DNA of 64,000 bases from Planctomycetota bacterium (GTDB lineage: Bacteria; Planctomycetota; UBA1135; GCA-002686595). The notes beneath the pieces are model-generated. The model saw nothing but the letters and a program-made list of their open reading frames with translations. It was not told where the DNA came from and searched no databases. How positions within the stretch are numbered: the stretch's first letter is position 1; every line of letters starts with the position of its first letter. The stretch is from assembly GCA_020638875.1 (NCBI GenBank), contig JACKHS010000018.1:1-64000 (forward strand). The letters run 5' to 3'. The position numbers were made by a program, and so were the translations under genes. Of this stretch, positions 8,517 through 16,000 are shown in pieces.

Positions 8517-9860
8517 TCAGGCGGCCTCGCCCTCCGCGGCCAGCCGCGCGCGCCCGCGCTCGACGTCGACGCGCGTGAGCAGCACGCCGCCGGCGAGGAA
8601 GAAGGCCGCGATCGGCACGATGCCGTCGCGCACGTCGCCGCGCCAGGCGACCGCCGCGGTGAACAGCGCCGGCCCGAAGAGCCCCGCGAAGCGGTCGAAG
8701 ACGGCGAACAGGCCGAAGAACTCGCCCGACTTGCGCGCCGGGATCAGGCTCGCGAAGAGCGAGCGCGAGAGCGCCTGCGTGCCGCCCTGCACGAGCGCCA
8801 CGAGGCCCGCCATCACGAAGAAGTCCGCCTCGCTGTCGAGCCCGCGCGCGAGCACGGCAATGACGAGGTAGGCCGCGACGCCGAGCAGCACCGCGCGCTT
8901 GGCCCCCAGCCGCGTCGCGAGCGCGCCGTACGCGAACGTCGCCGGCACGCCGACGAACTGCACGAGCAGCAGCGCGAGCATCAGGCTCTCGGGCTCGAGC
9001 CGGAGCTCCTCGCCGTACACCGCCGCCATGCGGATGACGGTGTTGATGCCGTCGTTGTAGCAGAGGAACGCGAGCAGCATCAGCGCCGCCTCGCGGTAGC
9101 GCAGCAGGTCGCGCAGCGTCTGGCGCAACGACGCGACGGCGGCGCGCGCGACGCCGCCCAGCTCGGCCAACCCCGGGCCGGCGACGGGCGGCGGCTCGGG
9201 AACGCGCCGCAGGAGCGGCAGCGAGAACAGCCCCCACCACGCCGCGACGAGCACGAACGCCGCGCGCGTCGGCAGGCTGCGCGCGTCCACCGAGGCGTCC
9301 GCCCCCGCCGCGAGGCCGACCAGCTCGGGCCGCGTGATGAACACGAGCGCGAGCGCGAAGCACAGGCCGCCGCCCAGGTAGCCGAGCGCGAAGCCCGTGC
9401 TCGACAGGCGGTCGAGGTCGCGCCCGCGCGCGACGTGCGGCAGCAGCGCGTCGTAGAACACGAAGCTCGCCGACGCGCCCACGTTGGCCAGCACGAACAG
9501 CGTCGCCGCCCAGACCCACTGCCCGGCGTGCACGGTCGCCATCGCCGCGCACGCCGCGACGCCCAGCGCCGCGAAGCCGGCCAGCAGGCGCTTCTTGTTC
9601 GCCGTGCGGTCGGCCACGACCCCGAGCAACGGCGCAGTGAGCGCGACGATGGCGAGCGCGATCGAGGTCGCCACGCCGAACACGCGCGTGGCCTCGCCGG
9701 GCGGCGCCGCGGGGTACGCCACGCGCGCGAAGAAGATCGGGAAGACCGCGGTGACGACCACGGTCATCATGGCCGAGTTGGCCCAGTCGTAGAGCGCCCA
9801 GGCGCGCTGCTCGGGGCGCGCCAGGGCCAACCGCTCGAGCACGCGCCGCGCGCGGCTCAT
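8517..9860 (-). CDS. MFS transporter, UMF1/Atg22-like family
   Basis: A 447-residue, roughly 12-helix membrane transporter. The early segment RAWALYDWANSAMMTVVVTA is the hallmark of UMF1 (Atg22-related) permeases, which are poorly characterised and sometimes linked to amino-acid export. A loop-2 motif GVVADRTANKKR follows the third helix. The substrate cannot be read from sequence. The ATG overlaps the stop of the carbamoyltransferase gene in an ATGA quartet, so translation is probably coupled. That suggests, without proving, a role related to ornithine or arginine metabolites. Confidence 0.85.
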   Translation of the reverse strand: MSRARRVLERLALARPEQRAWALYDWANSAMMTVVVTAVFPIFFARVAYPAAPPGEATRVFGVATSIALAIVALTAPLLGVVADRTANKKRLLAGFAALGVAACAAMATVHAGQWVWAATLFVLANVGASASFVFYDALLPHVARGRDLDRLSSTGFALGYLGGGLCFALALVFITRPELVGLAAGADASVDARSLPTRAAFVLVAAWWGLFSLPLLRRVPEPPPVAGPGLAELGGVARAAVASLRQTLRDLLRYREAALMLLAFLCYNDGINTVIRMAAVYGEELRLEPESLMLALLLVQFVGVPATFAYGALATRLGAKRAVLLGVAAYLVIAVLARGLDSEADFFVMAGLVALVQGGTQALSRSLFASLIPARKSGEFFGLFAVFDRFAGLFGPALFTAAVAWRGDVRDGIVPIAAFFLAGGVLLTRVDVERGRARLAAEGEAA

Positions 9861-10915
9861 GCGCGGCCGAGCCGGTCGGCGAGCAGCGCCGCGGCGGTCC
9901 AGAGCCGGTTCTCCGCCTGGCGCACCACCGCGCAGCGCGGCGCGTCGAGCACGCCGTCGGTCGCGATGACGTTGCGGCGGATCGGCAGGCAGTGCAGGAA
10001 CCACGGGTCGGCGCCGCGCGCCAGCTTGGCCTCGTCGACGATCCAGCGCGCGCGCAGGTCGGCCGCCGGGCGCGCCTCCTCGCTCGGCCGACCGTACGCG
10101 TCCAGGCGCCCCCACGACTTCGCGCACACGACGCGCGCGCCGGCGTAGGCCGCCTCGACGTCGTCGGTGACCTCGAGCGCGCCCCCGGCCGCCTCCGCGC
10201 GCGTGCGCGCCGCGGCGAGCACCTCGGGCGCGAGGTCGTAGCCCTCCGGCCGCAGCAGCGTGACGCGCATGCCGAGGTCGGCCGCCGCGAGCAGCTGCGA
10301 GTGCGGCGTCGCCACCGGCAGCGCCTTGGGGTGCCAGGCCCACGTCAGCACGTAGCGCTCGCCGCGCGGCGCGCCCAGCAGCTCCTGCAGCGTCGCCATG
10401 TCGGCCAGCCCCTGGCAGGGGTGGAAGGCGTTGGACTCGAGGTTCAGCACCGGCACGTCGCTGTGACGCGCGAACGCGTGCAGGAACTCGTCGCGCGCGA
10501 GCTCGGCGTAGCTCGCCGACGCGCTGGTGGCCTGCGCGCCCGAGGTCATCAGCTCGGCCTTGCGGATGCCGACCGCGTCGCACATCGACGCGAGCACCGG
10601 CGCGAGCTCGGCCACGTGCTCCTGCGTGTCGCCGTCCATGACCGCGCCCGGCCGCGCCTCGAAGCGCCAGGTGTCGCTGCCCGCGGCGAGCGCCACCGAC
10701 GTCCCGCCCAGGCGCGCCATCGCCGACTCGCAGGAGACGCGCGTGCGCACCGAGGGGTTGAAGAACAGCAGCCCGAGCACGCGGCCGGCGAGGTCGGGCG
10801 CGCCGGGGATGCGGCCGGCGCCGCGCCCGCGCCGCTTGAGCTCGAGGGCCGCCGCGGCGAGGCGCGCCAGCTCGGCGCTGTCGTGATCGAGGGTCGAGAG
10901 GAAGTGGCGCGCCAT
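9857..10915 (-). CDS. argF': N-acetylornithine (or N-succinylornithine) carbamoyltransferase
   Basis: A 352-residue aspartate/ornithine-carbamoyltransferase-family enzyme. The carbamoyl-phosphate loop reads FFNPSVRTR, followed by FHPCQGLADMATLQE, TWAWHPKALPVATPHS, and near the end HCLPIRRNVIATDGVLD. The HPKPLP-like and LPxRRNVIATD signatures match acylated-ornithine carbamoyltransferases rather than the classic ArgF/OTC, which has HxLP..EV. It would make acetyl- or succinylcitrulline in the alternative arginine pathway. The ATG at 10915 was preferred over a GTG 18 nt upstream. The gene follows the SPFH pair by 46 nt and overlaps the MFS gene by 4 nt. Acetyl versus succinyl specificity is not resolved. 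Confidence 0.85.
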   Translation of the reverse strand: MARHFLSTLDHDSAELARLAAAALELKRRGRGAGRIPGAPDLAGRVLGLLFFNPSVRTRVSCESAMARLGGTSVALAAGSDTWRFEARPGAVMDGDTQEHVAELAPVLASMCDAVGIRKAELMTSGAQATSASASYAELARDEFLHAFARHSDVPVLNLESNAFHPCQGLADMATLQELLGAPRGERYVLTWAWHPKALPVATPHSQLLAAADLGMRVTLLRPEGYDLAPEVLAAARTRAEAAGGALEVTDDVEAAYAGARVVCAKSWGRLDAYGRPSEEARPAADLRARWIVDEAKLARGADPWFLHCLPIRRNVIATDGVLDAPRCAVVRQAENRLWTAAALLADRLGRA

Positions 10916-10961
10916 GGGCGCGCCATCCTCCACCCCCCCGCGGGCCGTTGCAACCGTCGAG

Positions 10962-12201
10962 CTACTCGCCCGTGAAGAGCCGCGTCATCGCCGCCGGATC
11001 GAGCGGGTTGGGCACGCGCGGATCGGTCGAGTCCAGCGTCACCGCTTCGAGGCGCGTGGCGCGCGCGGCCTGCTGCGCGAGGTACAGGCGCCCGCCCTCC
11101 GAGGCGTAGACCGCGTTGCGCAGCTTCGCCTCCAGGCCCTGCGCCGCGAGCAGCGCGCGTTCGCCCTCGAGCGCCTGCGCGGCGTACTCGCGCTCGGCGA
11201 GCGCGCCGCGTTCGCTGACGTAGCGCGCCGTCTCGCGCTCCAGCTCCTCGAGCTCCTGCTTCGCCGCGCGCTTGCGCTCCGCGTTGACGCCGTCGAGCTC
11301 GATGCGCCGCGCGAGCAGGTCGCGCTCGAGCGCCTGACGCTCGCGCCCCAGCTCGCGCTCGACGACGGCGACCTCGCTCTTCGCGGCGAGCATCTTCCCG
11401 CGCAACCCCTCGAGCTGCGTCTCCTGCAGCTTCTTCTCGTACGCCGCGGGGAAGCGCACGTCCTCGATCAGCACCGCCTCGGCCTCGACGTGCACGTCGG
11501 CCAACGCCTCGTCCAGGTGCACGAGCGTCTCCGCGAGCCGCGCCGCGCGCGCGTCGCTGTCGAAGAACTCCTCGGACGAGAGCCGCCCGAGCTCGGTCAA
11601 GAGCTGCGCCTCGCAGCGCGCCCGCACCTTGTCGCGCCAGTCGTGGCGCGCGCCGTCGGCGACGATGCGGTGCGCCTCGCCCGGGCGCACGTGGAACGGT
11701 ACCGAGAGCGCGACCAGCACCTCGTTGCCGTCCTGGGTGCGCACGCTCAGGAGACCGCCCGCGCCCTCCGCGTCCGCGCGCCAGCGCGCCTGCTCGGTTC
11801 CCGCCGGCAGGGCGTACCACGCCTGCGCGCCGGGCAGGCCGAGGTACAGGCCGGGGCCGTAGTCGCGCAGCGCGACGCCGCCGCCCCACTCCGACACGCG
11901 CACGCCCACCTCACCGGGCGCGACGCGGTGCACGCACCAGCGCGCGCCGTAGAGCACGAGCGCCCAGACGGCGACGCCGAGCAGCGCGGCGCGCGTCAGC
12001 GTCCGCAGCGGGCCGGCGACGAGCGCGGCCGCGCGCGCGCCAGGCGCCGGCGAGCGGCGTCCGCCACGCGGCGCGCAGCAGCGTCCAGGTGCGGCGCGCG
12101 CCGACGGCGCACGCGCGGCCGCCCATGCGGGCGAGCGTCGCGGTCCGAAGCGCGAGCGCGCGCGCGCGGGTCTTCCCATCGATCGGTTGCGGTTCCTGCA
12201 C
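10962..12201 (-). CDS. SPFH/band-7 (prohibitin-like) protein B, apparent frameshift near the N-terminus
   Basis: A membrane-anchored SPFH-domain protein of about 410 residues. After a transmembrane segment (LGVAVWALVLYG) come the band-7 start VAPGEVGVRVSEWG, the YGPGLYLGLP strand and a long charged coiled coil. The natural N-terminus reads in another frame from a GTG (MQEPQPIDGKTRARALALR...). The two frames must join near 12030-12050 in a GCGCGCGC-rich stretch. This looks like a 1-2 nt assembly error; a conventional start in the second frame would give an implausible Arg/Pro leader. It begins 3 nt after its neighbour SPFH-A, and the pair resembles HflK/HflC-type hetero-oligomer organisation. 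The partner protease or cargo is unknown. Confidence 0.78.
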
Positions 12202-12204
12202 GAC

Positions 12205-13335
12205 TCAGTGACCTGCGGCGGCCAGGGAAGGGACTTCGGTGAGCTCGACGCCGCGCGGTGCGGCGTCGCGCGCGTACGGCGCGAGGCGGAACGGGACCTC
12301 GGCGAGGCGCTCGATCCAGGCCGCGCGCACGGCGAGCTCGCCGCCGGCGGCGAACTCGTCGACGACCGCTTGCAGCGCCGCGGCCTCGGCCTCGTGCTGG
12401 TCGACCAGCGCGAGCGCCTGCTGCTCGAGCTCGAAGCGGCGCGACTCGCCCGCGCTGCGCCGCGCGGCGAGGTGCTGCTCGGCCTCGTCCCGGCGCGTCT
12501 GCGCGGCGCGGCGCGCCTCCGCTCCGTAGCTCGTGATGGCGAGCTCGAGCGCGGCCAGCTCGGCCTGCTTGTCCTTCTCGAGGCTGGCGAAGCCCTCCTC
12601 GCGCTCCGCCGCGAGCTGCGCCGCCTTCGCGCGCAACCGCTCGACCTCCTGCGTGGCGACCTTGCGCCGCTCGACGGCCTCCTCGTGCGCCTCGGCGAAG
12701 CGCGGCGTCGGCGTGGCGAGCTCGACCACCGCGAGCCCGTGCGGCCGCAGCGCCGCGTCGAGCCGCGCGAGGCTGCGCGCCTTGGCGGCCTTCTGGTTCT
12801 CGTGCAGCACGACCTCGTCGGCCGTGTAGCGCCCGTACTCGTCGCGCAGCACGGCGCGCGCGTAGGCCTCCACCAGCCCGGCCGCGGCGTCGAGCTCGGC
12901 GCGCGTGTCCTCGAGGCAACGCGCCGCGAGGTCGGGCAGCAGCGTGAAGGTCAGGTGGTGCCGCTCGAAGCGGAAGCGCGAGCCGTCGGCGGCGCGCAGC
13001 TCGAGCGCGGGCACCTCGATGCAGTTCGTGCGCGCGTCGCCGGCGAGCACGAGCGGCACGGCGCTGCGCTTCAGCACGCGCGCCTCCTGCAGGTACGGCA
13101 GGAGGAAGCGCTTGCCCGGCGTGTCCACCTGCCGCGCCGCGCCGCTCCACAGGTCGTGCACGACGGCCACCTCGTCGTCGCCGACCGTCAGCACCGCGCC
13201 GTGGCGGCCTTGCGCGTCCTCGGCGAGGTCGACCAGCGCGACGAGCGGCGCCGCGAGCAGCGCCAGGAGGTAGACGGCGGGCGTCGCGAGGCGGCGCGGC
13301 CACGCGGCGCGCGGCCCGGGCGAGGGGTCGGTCAT
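12205..13335 (-). CDS. SPFH/band-7 (prohibitin-like) protein A
   Basis: A 376-residue protein with one N-terminal transmembrane helix (PAVYLLALLAAPLVALV), a band-7-like beta domain (VGDDEVAVVHDLWSG, then VDTPGKRFLLPYL) and a long Ala/Glu/Arg-rich coiled coil from about residue 190 to 340. SPFH proteins form large ring or cage assemblies on membranes and often regulate proteases. It is the first gene of a tight minus-strand run (SPFH-A, SPFH-B, carbamoyltransferase, MFS), with 3-nt, 46-nt and overlapping junctions. The ATG start follows directly from the domain layout. The long structured gap upstream is a candidate regulatory leader. Confidence 0.8.
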   Translation of the reverse strand: MTDPSPGPRAAWPRRLATPAVYLLALLAAPLVALVDLAEDAQGRHGAVLTVGDDEVAVVHDLWSGAARQVDTPGKRFLLPYLQEARVLKRSAVPLVLAGDARTNCIEVPALELRAADGSRFRFERHHLTFTLLPDLAARCLEDTRAELDAAAGLVEAYARAVLRDEYGRYTADEVVLHENQKAAKARSLARLDAALRPHGLAVVELATPTPRFAEAHEEAVERRKVATQEVERLRAKAAQLAAEREEGFASLEKDKQAELAALELAITSYGAEARRAAQTRRDEAEQHLAARRSAGESRRFELEQQALALVDQHEAEAAALQAVVDEFAAGGELAVRAAWIERLAEVPFRLAPYARDAAPRGVELTEVPSLAAAGH

Positions 13336-13794
13336 GGCAGGGGTTCCGGCGTGCCGAGGGTCGGGTCGGGCTGCACCCCTCCCCCGAACGCGCACGCGAG
13401 AGGTGCCACGGGGGGCGGGGAGCCGCGGCGCGCCGCAGGAGCGCGGCGCGCGAGCCCCGCCCAACAGCACCTCGCGCGGGCGGTTCCGCGCTCCGCCGCC
13501 GCCGGGGGTTGACGGCTCGGCCTCACTTTGCAACTTTCTAGATAGGGGCGGCGTCCGGTTCCGCGCCCCGCTTCGCGAACGAGATGCACCTTCCCAGTCC
13601 CTACGGCGCGGCCTCCTCCCGCGCCCCTCAGCACCCCGGAGACGCCGGGGCCGCCGGAGCGAGCGGCCTCCGGGAGGGCCTCGCCCGCTGAGCGGCGAGC
13701 GCCCACGGCGCCAGGGGGTACCGCAACCACCTCCTACGACGCGGTCCGCGTGGGACGAGAGTCTCGCTCGGGCCGCGTCCCTTCGAGCGCGCGG
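13336..13794. other. 459-nt intergenic region with many GC hairpins
   Basis: No gene is recognisable. On the plus strand, TTGACG and AACTTT are separated by 17 nt, and TAGATA lies just beyond; this is the only AT-rich island. Downstream are several self-complementary stems: GGCGCGG/CCGCGCC, CCCCGG/CCGGGG, and CTCGCC/GGCGAG with a GCTGAGC loop. The arrangement suggests a promoter and a structured noncoding RNA of about 230 nt on the plus strand, or a long leader of SPFH-A on the minus strand. I found no core motif of RNase P, tmRNA or a known riboswitch. Confidence 0.35.
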
Positions 13795-15030
13795 TCAGCG
13801 CGCCTCGGCGGGCTCCGCGGCCGCGACCCGCACGCGCGGGTGCAGCGTCCACGTGTCGAGCTCGAGCGCGTCGCCGCCCGCCTCGGCCGGCGGCCCGAGC
13901 GTGCGCAGCACGAGCGCGTCGGCGGAGACCTCGAGCAACGTGACGTGCAGGCCCGTGCCCACGTAGCCGGGCGGCGCGAGGTACCACAGGCCCTCGCGCG
14001 GCGTGCGCTGCGGCGCGCCCAGGCCGCCCTCGCCGATGTACGTCACGCCGGTCGGGTCCTGCGCGTCCGCGCGGATCGGCACGGTGCGCTTCACGACGTG
14101 CCCGTCGCTCTCCATGACGAGGTCGACGTCGCTGGCCTCGAAGAGCGGGACCCACAGGTCCTTCGCCGGCGAGGGGCTCTTGAGCGCCGGCCACATGGGC
14201 CGGTGGTACTGCACCAGCAGCCAGCGGTGCGCGCGCCGCAGCGCGGGCAGCGTCGCGGCGATCCAGTCGGCCTGCGCGCCGGCCGTCGGCGCGTTGGTGT
14301 CGAGCGTGACGAGCGCGAGCTCGGGCGCCAGCACGGTCGCGCCGTAGTCGCGCTCGGCCCCCCAGGGGTCGTCGAAGATCTCGCGGTAGAGCGGTCCGCC
14401 GTCGTGGTTGCCGCGCGCCGGCACGAGCGGCAGCACGCGCCCGTCCGCGGCCGTGGTGAGCTCGTGGTGCGAGAGCCACAGGCTCCACTGGGACCACTCG
14501 TTGCCGTCGGTGACGTAGTCGCCGCCGTGCACGAACGCGAGGAGGTCCGCGCGCTCCGCGGCGAGCTGCGCCACGAAGCGGTTCATGCGCTGGCGGTCGG
14601 CGTGCACGGTGCGCGAGTCGCCGCCGTAGACGAGCGTGAAGGCGCGGTCGTCGGCCGGCGCGGTGCGGAAGCGTAGCGTGCGCGAGCGCGCGCCGTCGGA
14701 CTCGACCCGGAACTCGTAGAGCGTGTCGGGCGCGAGGTCGTGCACGCGCGCGTGGTGGTACCAGGCGCCGCCCTCGTCCGCGCTGCCGCTGTAGCGCCCG
14801 TCGCGCGCCGACGCGAACGCGAGCTCGTCGCCGCCCCCCGCGGGCACGAGCACGGCGCGGTTCACCTCGCTCGCGGCGCGCGTCGACCACGAGATCGTGG
14901 CGCGCGTCGACGGAGCGGTGGTCCACACGACGCGCACCTGCGCGGGCTGCGTGCCCGCGAGCGGCGTCCACGGCGCGGCCTCCTGCGCGGGCGCGAGGGC
15001 GAGGACGGCGGCGAGCAGGAGTTGGATCAA
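13795..15030 (-). CDS. Secreted metallophosphoesterase (purple-acid-phosphatase-like with fibronectin-type N-domain)
   Basis: A 411-residue exported phosphoesterase. A signal peptide (MIQLLLAAVLALAPAQEA) is followed by a fibronectin III-like domain (VRVVWTTAPSTRATISW to LYEFRV) and a calcineurin-like domain. The metal-binding motifs are VYGGDSRT, FVHGGDYV, RGNHDGG, QYHRPMW and MESDGHVV. In the last of these a usual GH(T/D)H is replaced by SDGH, so the second metal site may be altered. The substrate is unknown; the family hydrolyses phosphomonoesters or diesters outside the cytoplasm. The TTG start overlaps the stop of the upstream membrane-protein gene in a TTGA quartet and gives the correct signal peptide. 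Confidence 0.82.
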   Translation of the reverse strand: MIQLLLAAVLALAPAQEAAPWTPLAGTQPAQVRVVWTTAPSTRATISWSTRAASEVNRAVLVPAGGGDELAFASARDGRYSGSADEGGAWYHHARVHDLAPDTLYEFRVESDGARSRTLRFRTAPADDRAFTLVYGGDSRTVHADRQRMNRFVAQLAAERADLLAFVHGGDYVTDGNEWSQWSLWLSHHELTTAADGRVLPLVPARGNHDGGPLYREIFDDPWGAERDYGATVLAPELALVTLDTNAPTAGAQADWIAATLPALRRAHRWLLVQYHRPMWPALKSPSPAKDLWVPLFEASDVDLVMESDGHVVKRTVPIRADAQDPTGVTYIGEGGLGAPQRTPREGLWYLAPPGYVGTGLHVTLLEVSADALVLRTLGPPAEAGGDALELDTWTLHPRVRVAAAEPAEAR

Positions 15031-15788
15031 GGCGAGGACCTCGTACGCGGGGACCAGAGGAGGAGCAGCGCCAGCGGCGCCGCGGCGTGCTCGAGGCGCA
15101 CGCCGGCCGCGGGCCACTGTACCCAGCCGCCGGCGGTCACGCGCGCCAGCAACGTCACGGCGCCCCACAGCGCCATGTAGCCCGCGACCGCGCGGCGGCG
15201 CGTCGTCACCACGAGCGCGGCCGCCGCCAGGTCGAGCAGGCCCACGACGACGAGCGCGCGCTCGACCGCGACCTCGCTCGGCGCGAGCGCCACCCGGCGC
15301 GCGCTCAGCAGCACGAGGTCGACGAAGCGCGGCACGCCGACGAGCGCCTGGACGCCGTGCACGGCGAAGGTCGCCGCCGCGCCGACGCGCAGCAGCAGCT
15401 CCGCGCGACGCACGCGCCCGCCCACCAGGGCGACCAGCGCGAACGGCGCCAGCCAGCGCGCGGCGTGCGCGGCGGGCTCCCACTCGACGAGCGGCGCGCC
15501 GCCCAGCCGCGCCTCCGCCACGGCCTGCAGGAGCATCCACAGCGCGGCGAGGCCCCAGGCGACGCGGCCGCGCTCGAACCACGCGCCGACGGCGGCGACC
15601 ACGAGCACGACGGCCGCGCCGCGATCCACGCCGCGCGCCACGGCCTCGCTCGCGCCGAGCTCGAGGACGGCGAGCTCGTTCAGCGCGCTGTCGTGGGTCC
15701 AGGCCGCCCACGCGTAGGCGAGCGCCGCGCCGGCCAGGCCGAAGCGCAGCGCGCGGCGCGCGGCCAGGGTGTCGCGGGGCGGGCTCAC
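15027..15788 (-). CDS. Multipass membrane protein of unknown function
   Basis: A 253-residue protein with about seven hydrophobic segments, for example LRFGLAGAALAYAWAAW, AAVVLVVAAVGAWF, WLAPFALVALVGG, VVGLLDLAAAALVVT and YMALWGAVTLLARVT. It has no motif I can assign to a family. The GTG start is supported by TACGCT ending 7 nt upstream. It is translationally coupled to the secreted metallophosphoesterase gene, which may point to a shared envelope role. Confidence 0.7.
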   Translation of the reverse strand: MSPPRDTLAARRALRFGLAGAALAYAWAAWTHDSALNELAVLELGASEAVARGVDRGAAVVLVVAAVGAWFERGRVAWGLAALWMLLQAVAEARLGGAPLVEWEPAAHAARWLAPFALVALVGGRVRRAELLLRVGAAATFAVHGVQALVGVPRFVDLVLLSARRVALAPSEVAVERALVVVGLLDLAAAALVVTTRRRAVAGYMALWGAVTLLARVTAGGWVQWPAAGVRLEHAAAPLALLLLWSPRTRSSP

Positions 15789-15795
15789 GGCGCAG

Positions 15796-15801
15796 AGCGT
15801 A
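15796..15801 (-). promoter_or_regulatory. Putative leaderless -10 element of the membrane-protein/phosphoesterase operon
   Basis: TACGCT on the minus strand, 7 nt before the GTG start. Confidence 0.42.
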
Positions 15802-15988
15802 GCCCGCTCGCGCGACGAAGGCGTCGTGGGACGCGGCAACTCCGCTCCCGGCGGCGCGCGTCGCGCCGCGCTGCGTCGCGGCCGCCTCGGCCCCGCGCGA
15901 GGCCGCGGGCTCCTGCCGCGCGCGAGGTCCGCGCGCGGACGGGCCCGCGCGCGCCGGCCGCCGACTGCCCTGACCCGCGCCGCGCAGG

Positions 15989-15994
15989 TACGCT
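15989..15994 (+). promoter_or_regulatory. Putative leaderless -10 element of hrpB
   Basis: TACGCT ends 6 nt before the ATG. The same hexamer and spacing precede the glycosyltransferase gene at 60664. Confidence 0.42.
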
Positions 15995-16000
15995 CTCGCG

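Noticed and set aside
9857..10915. Classical ornithine carbamoyltransferase (ArgF/OTC)
   Set aside because: The HPCQ context, HPKALP stretch and LPIRRNVIATD end fit acylornithine carbamoyltransferases better than OTC.
13500..13794. Possible RNase P, 6S, SRP or cobalamin-type RNA
   Set aside because: The invariant bases of RNase P P4, the SRP helix-8 loop, tmRNA ends and the B12 box were not found, so no named family was assigned.
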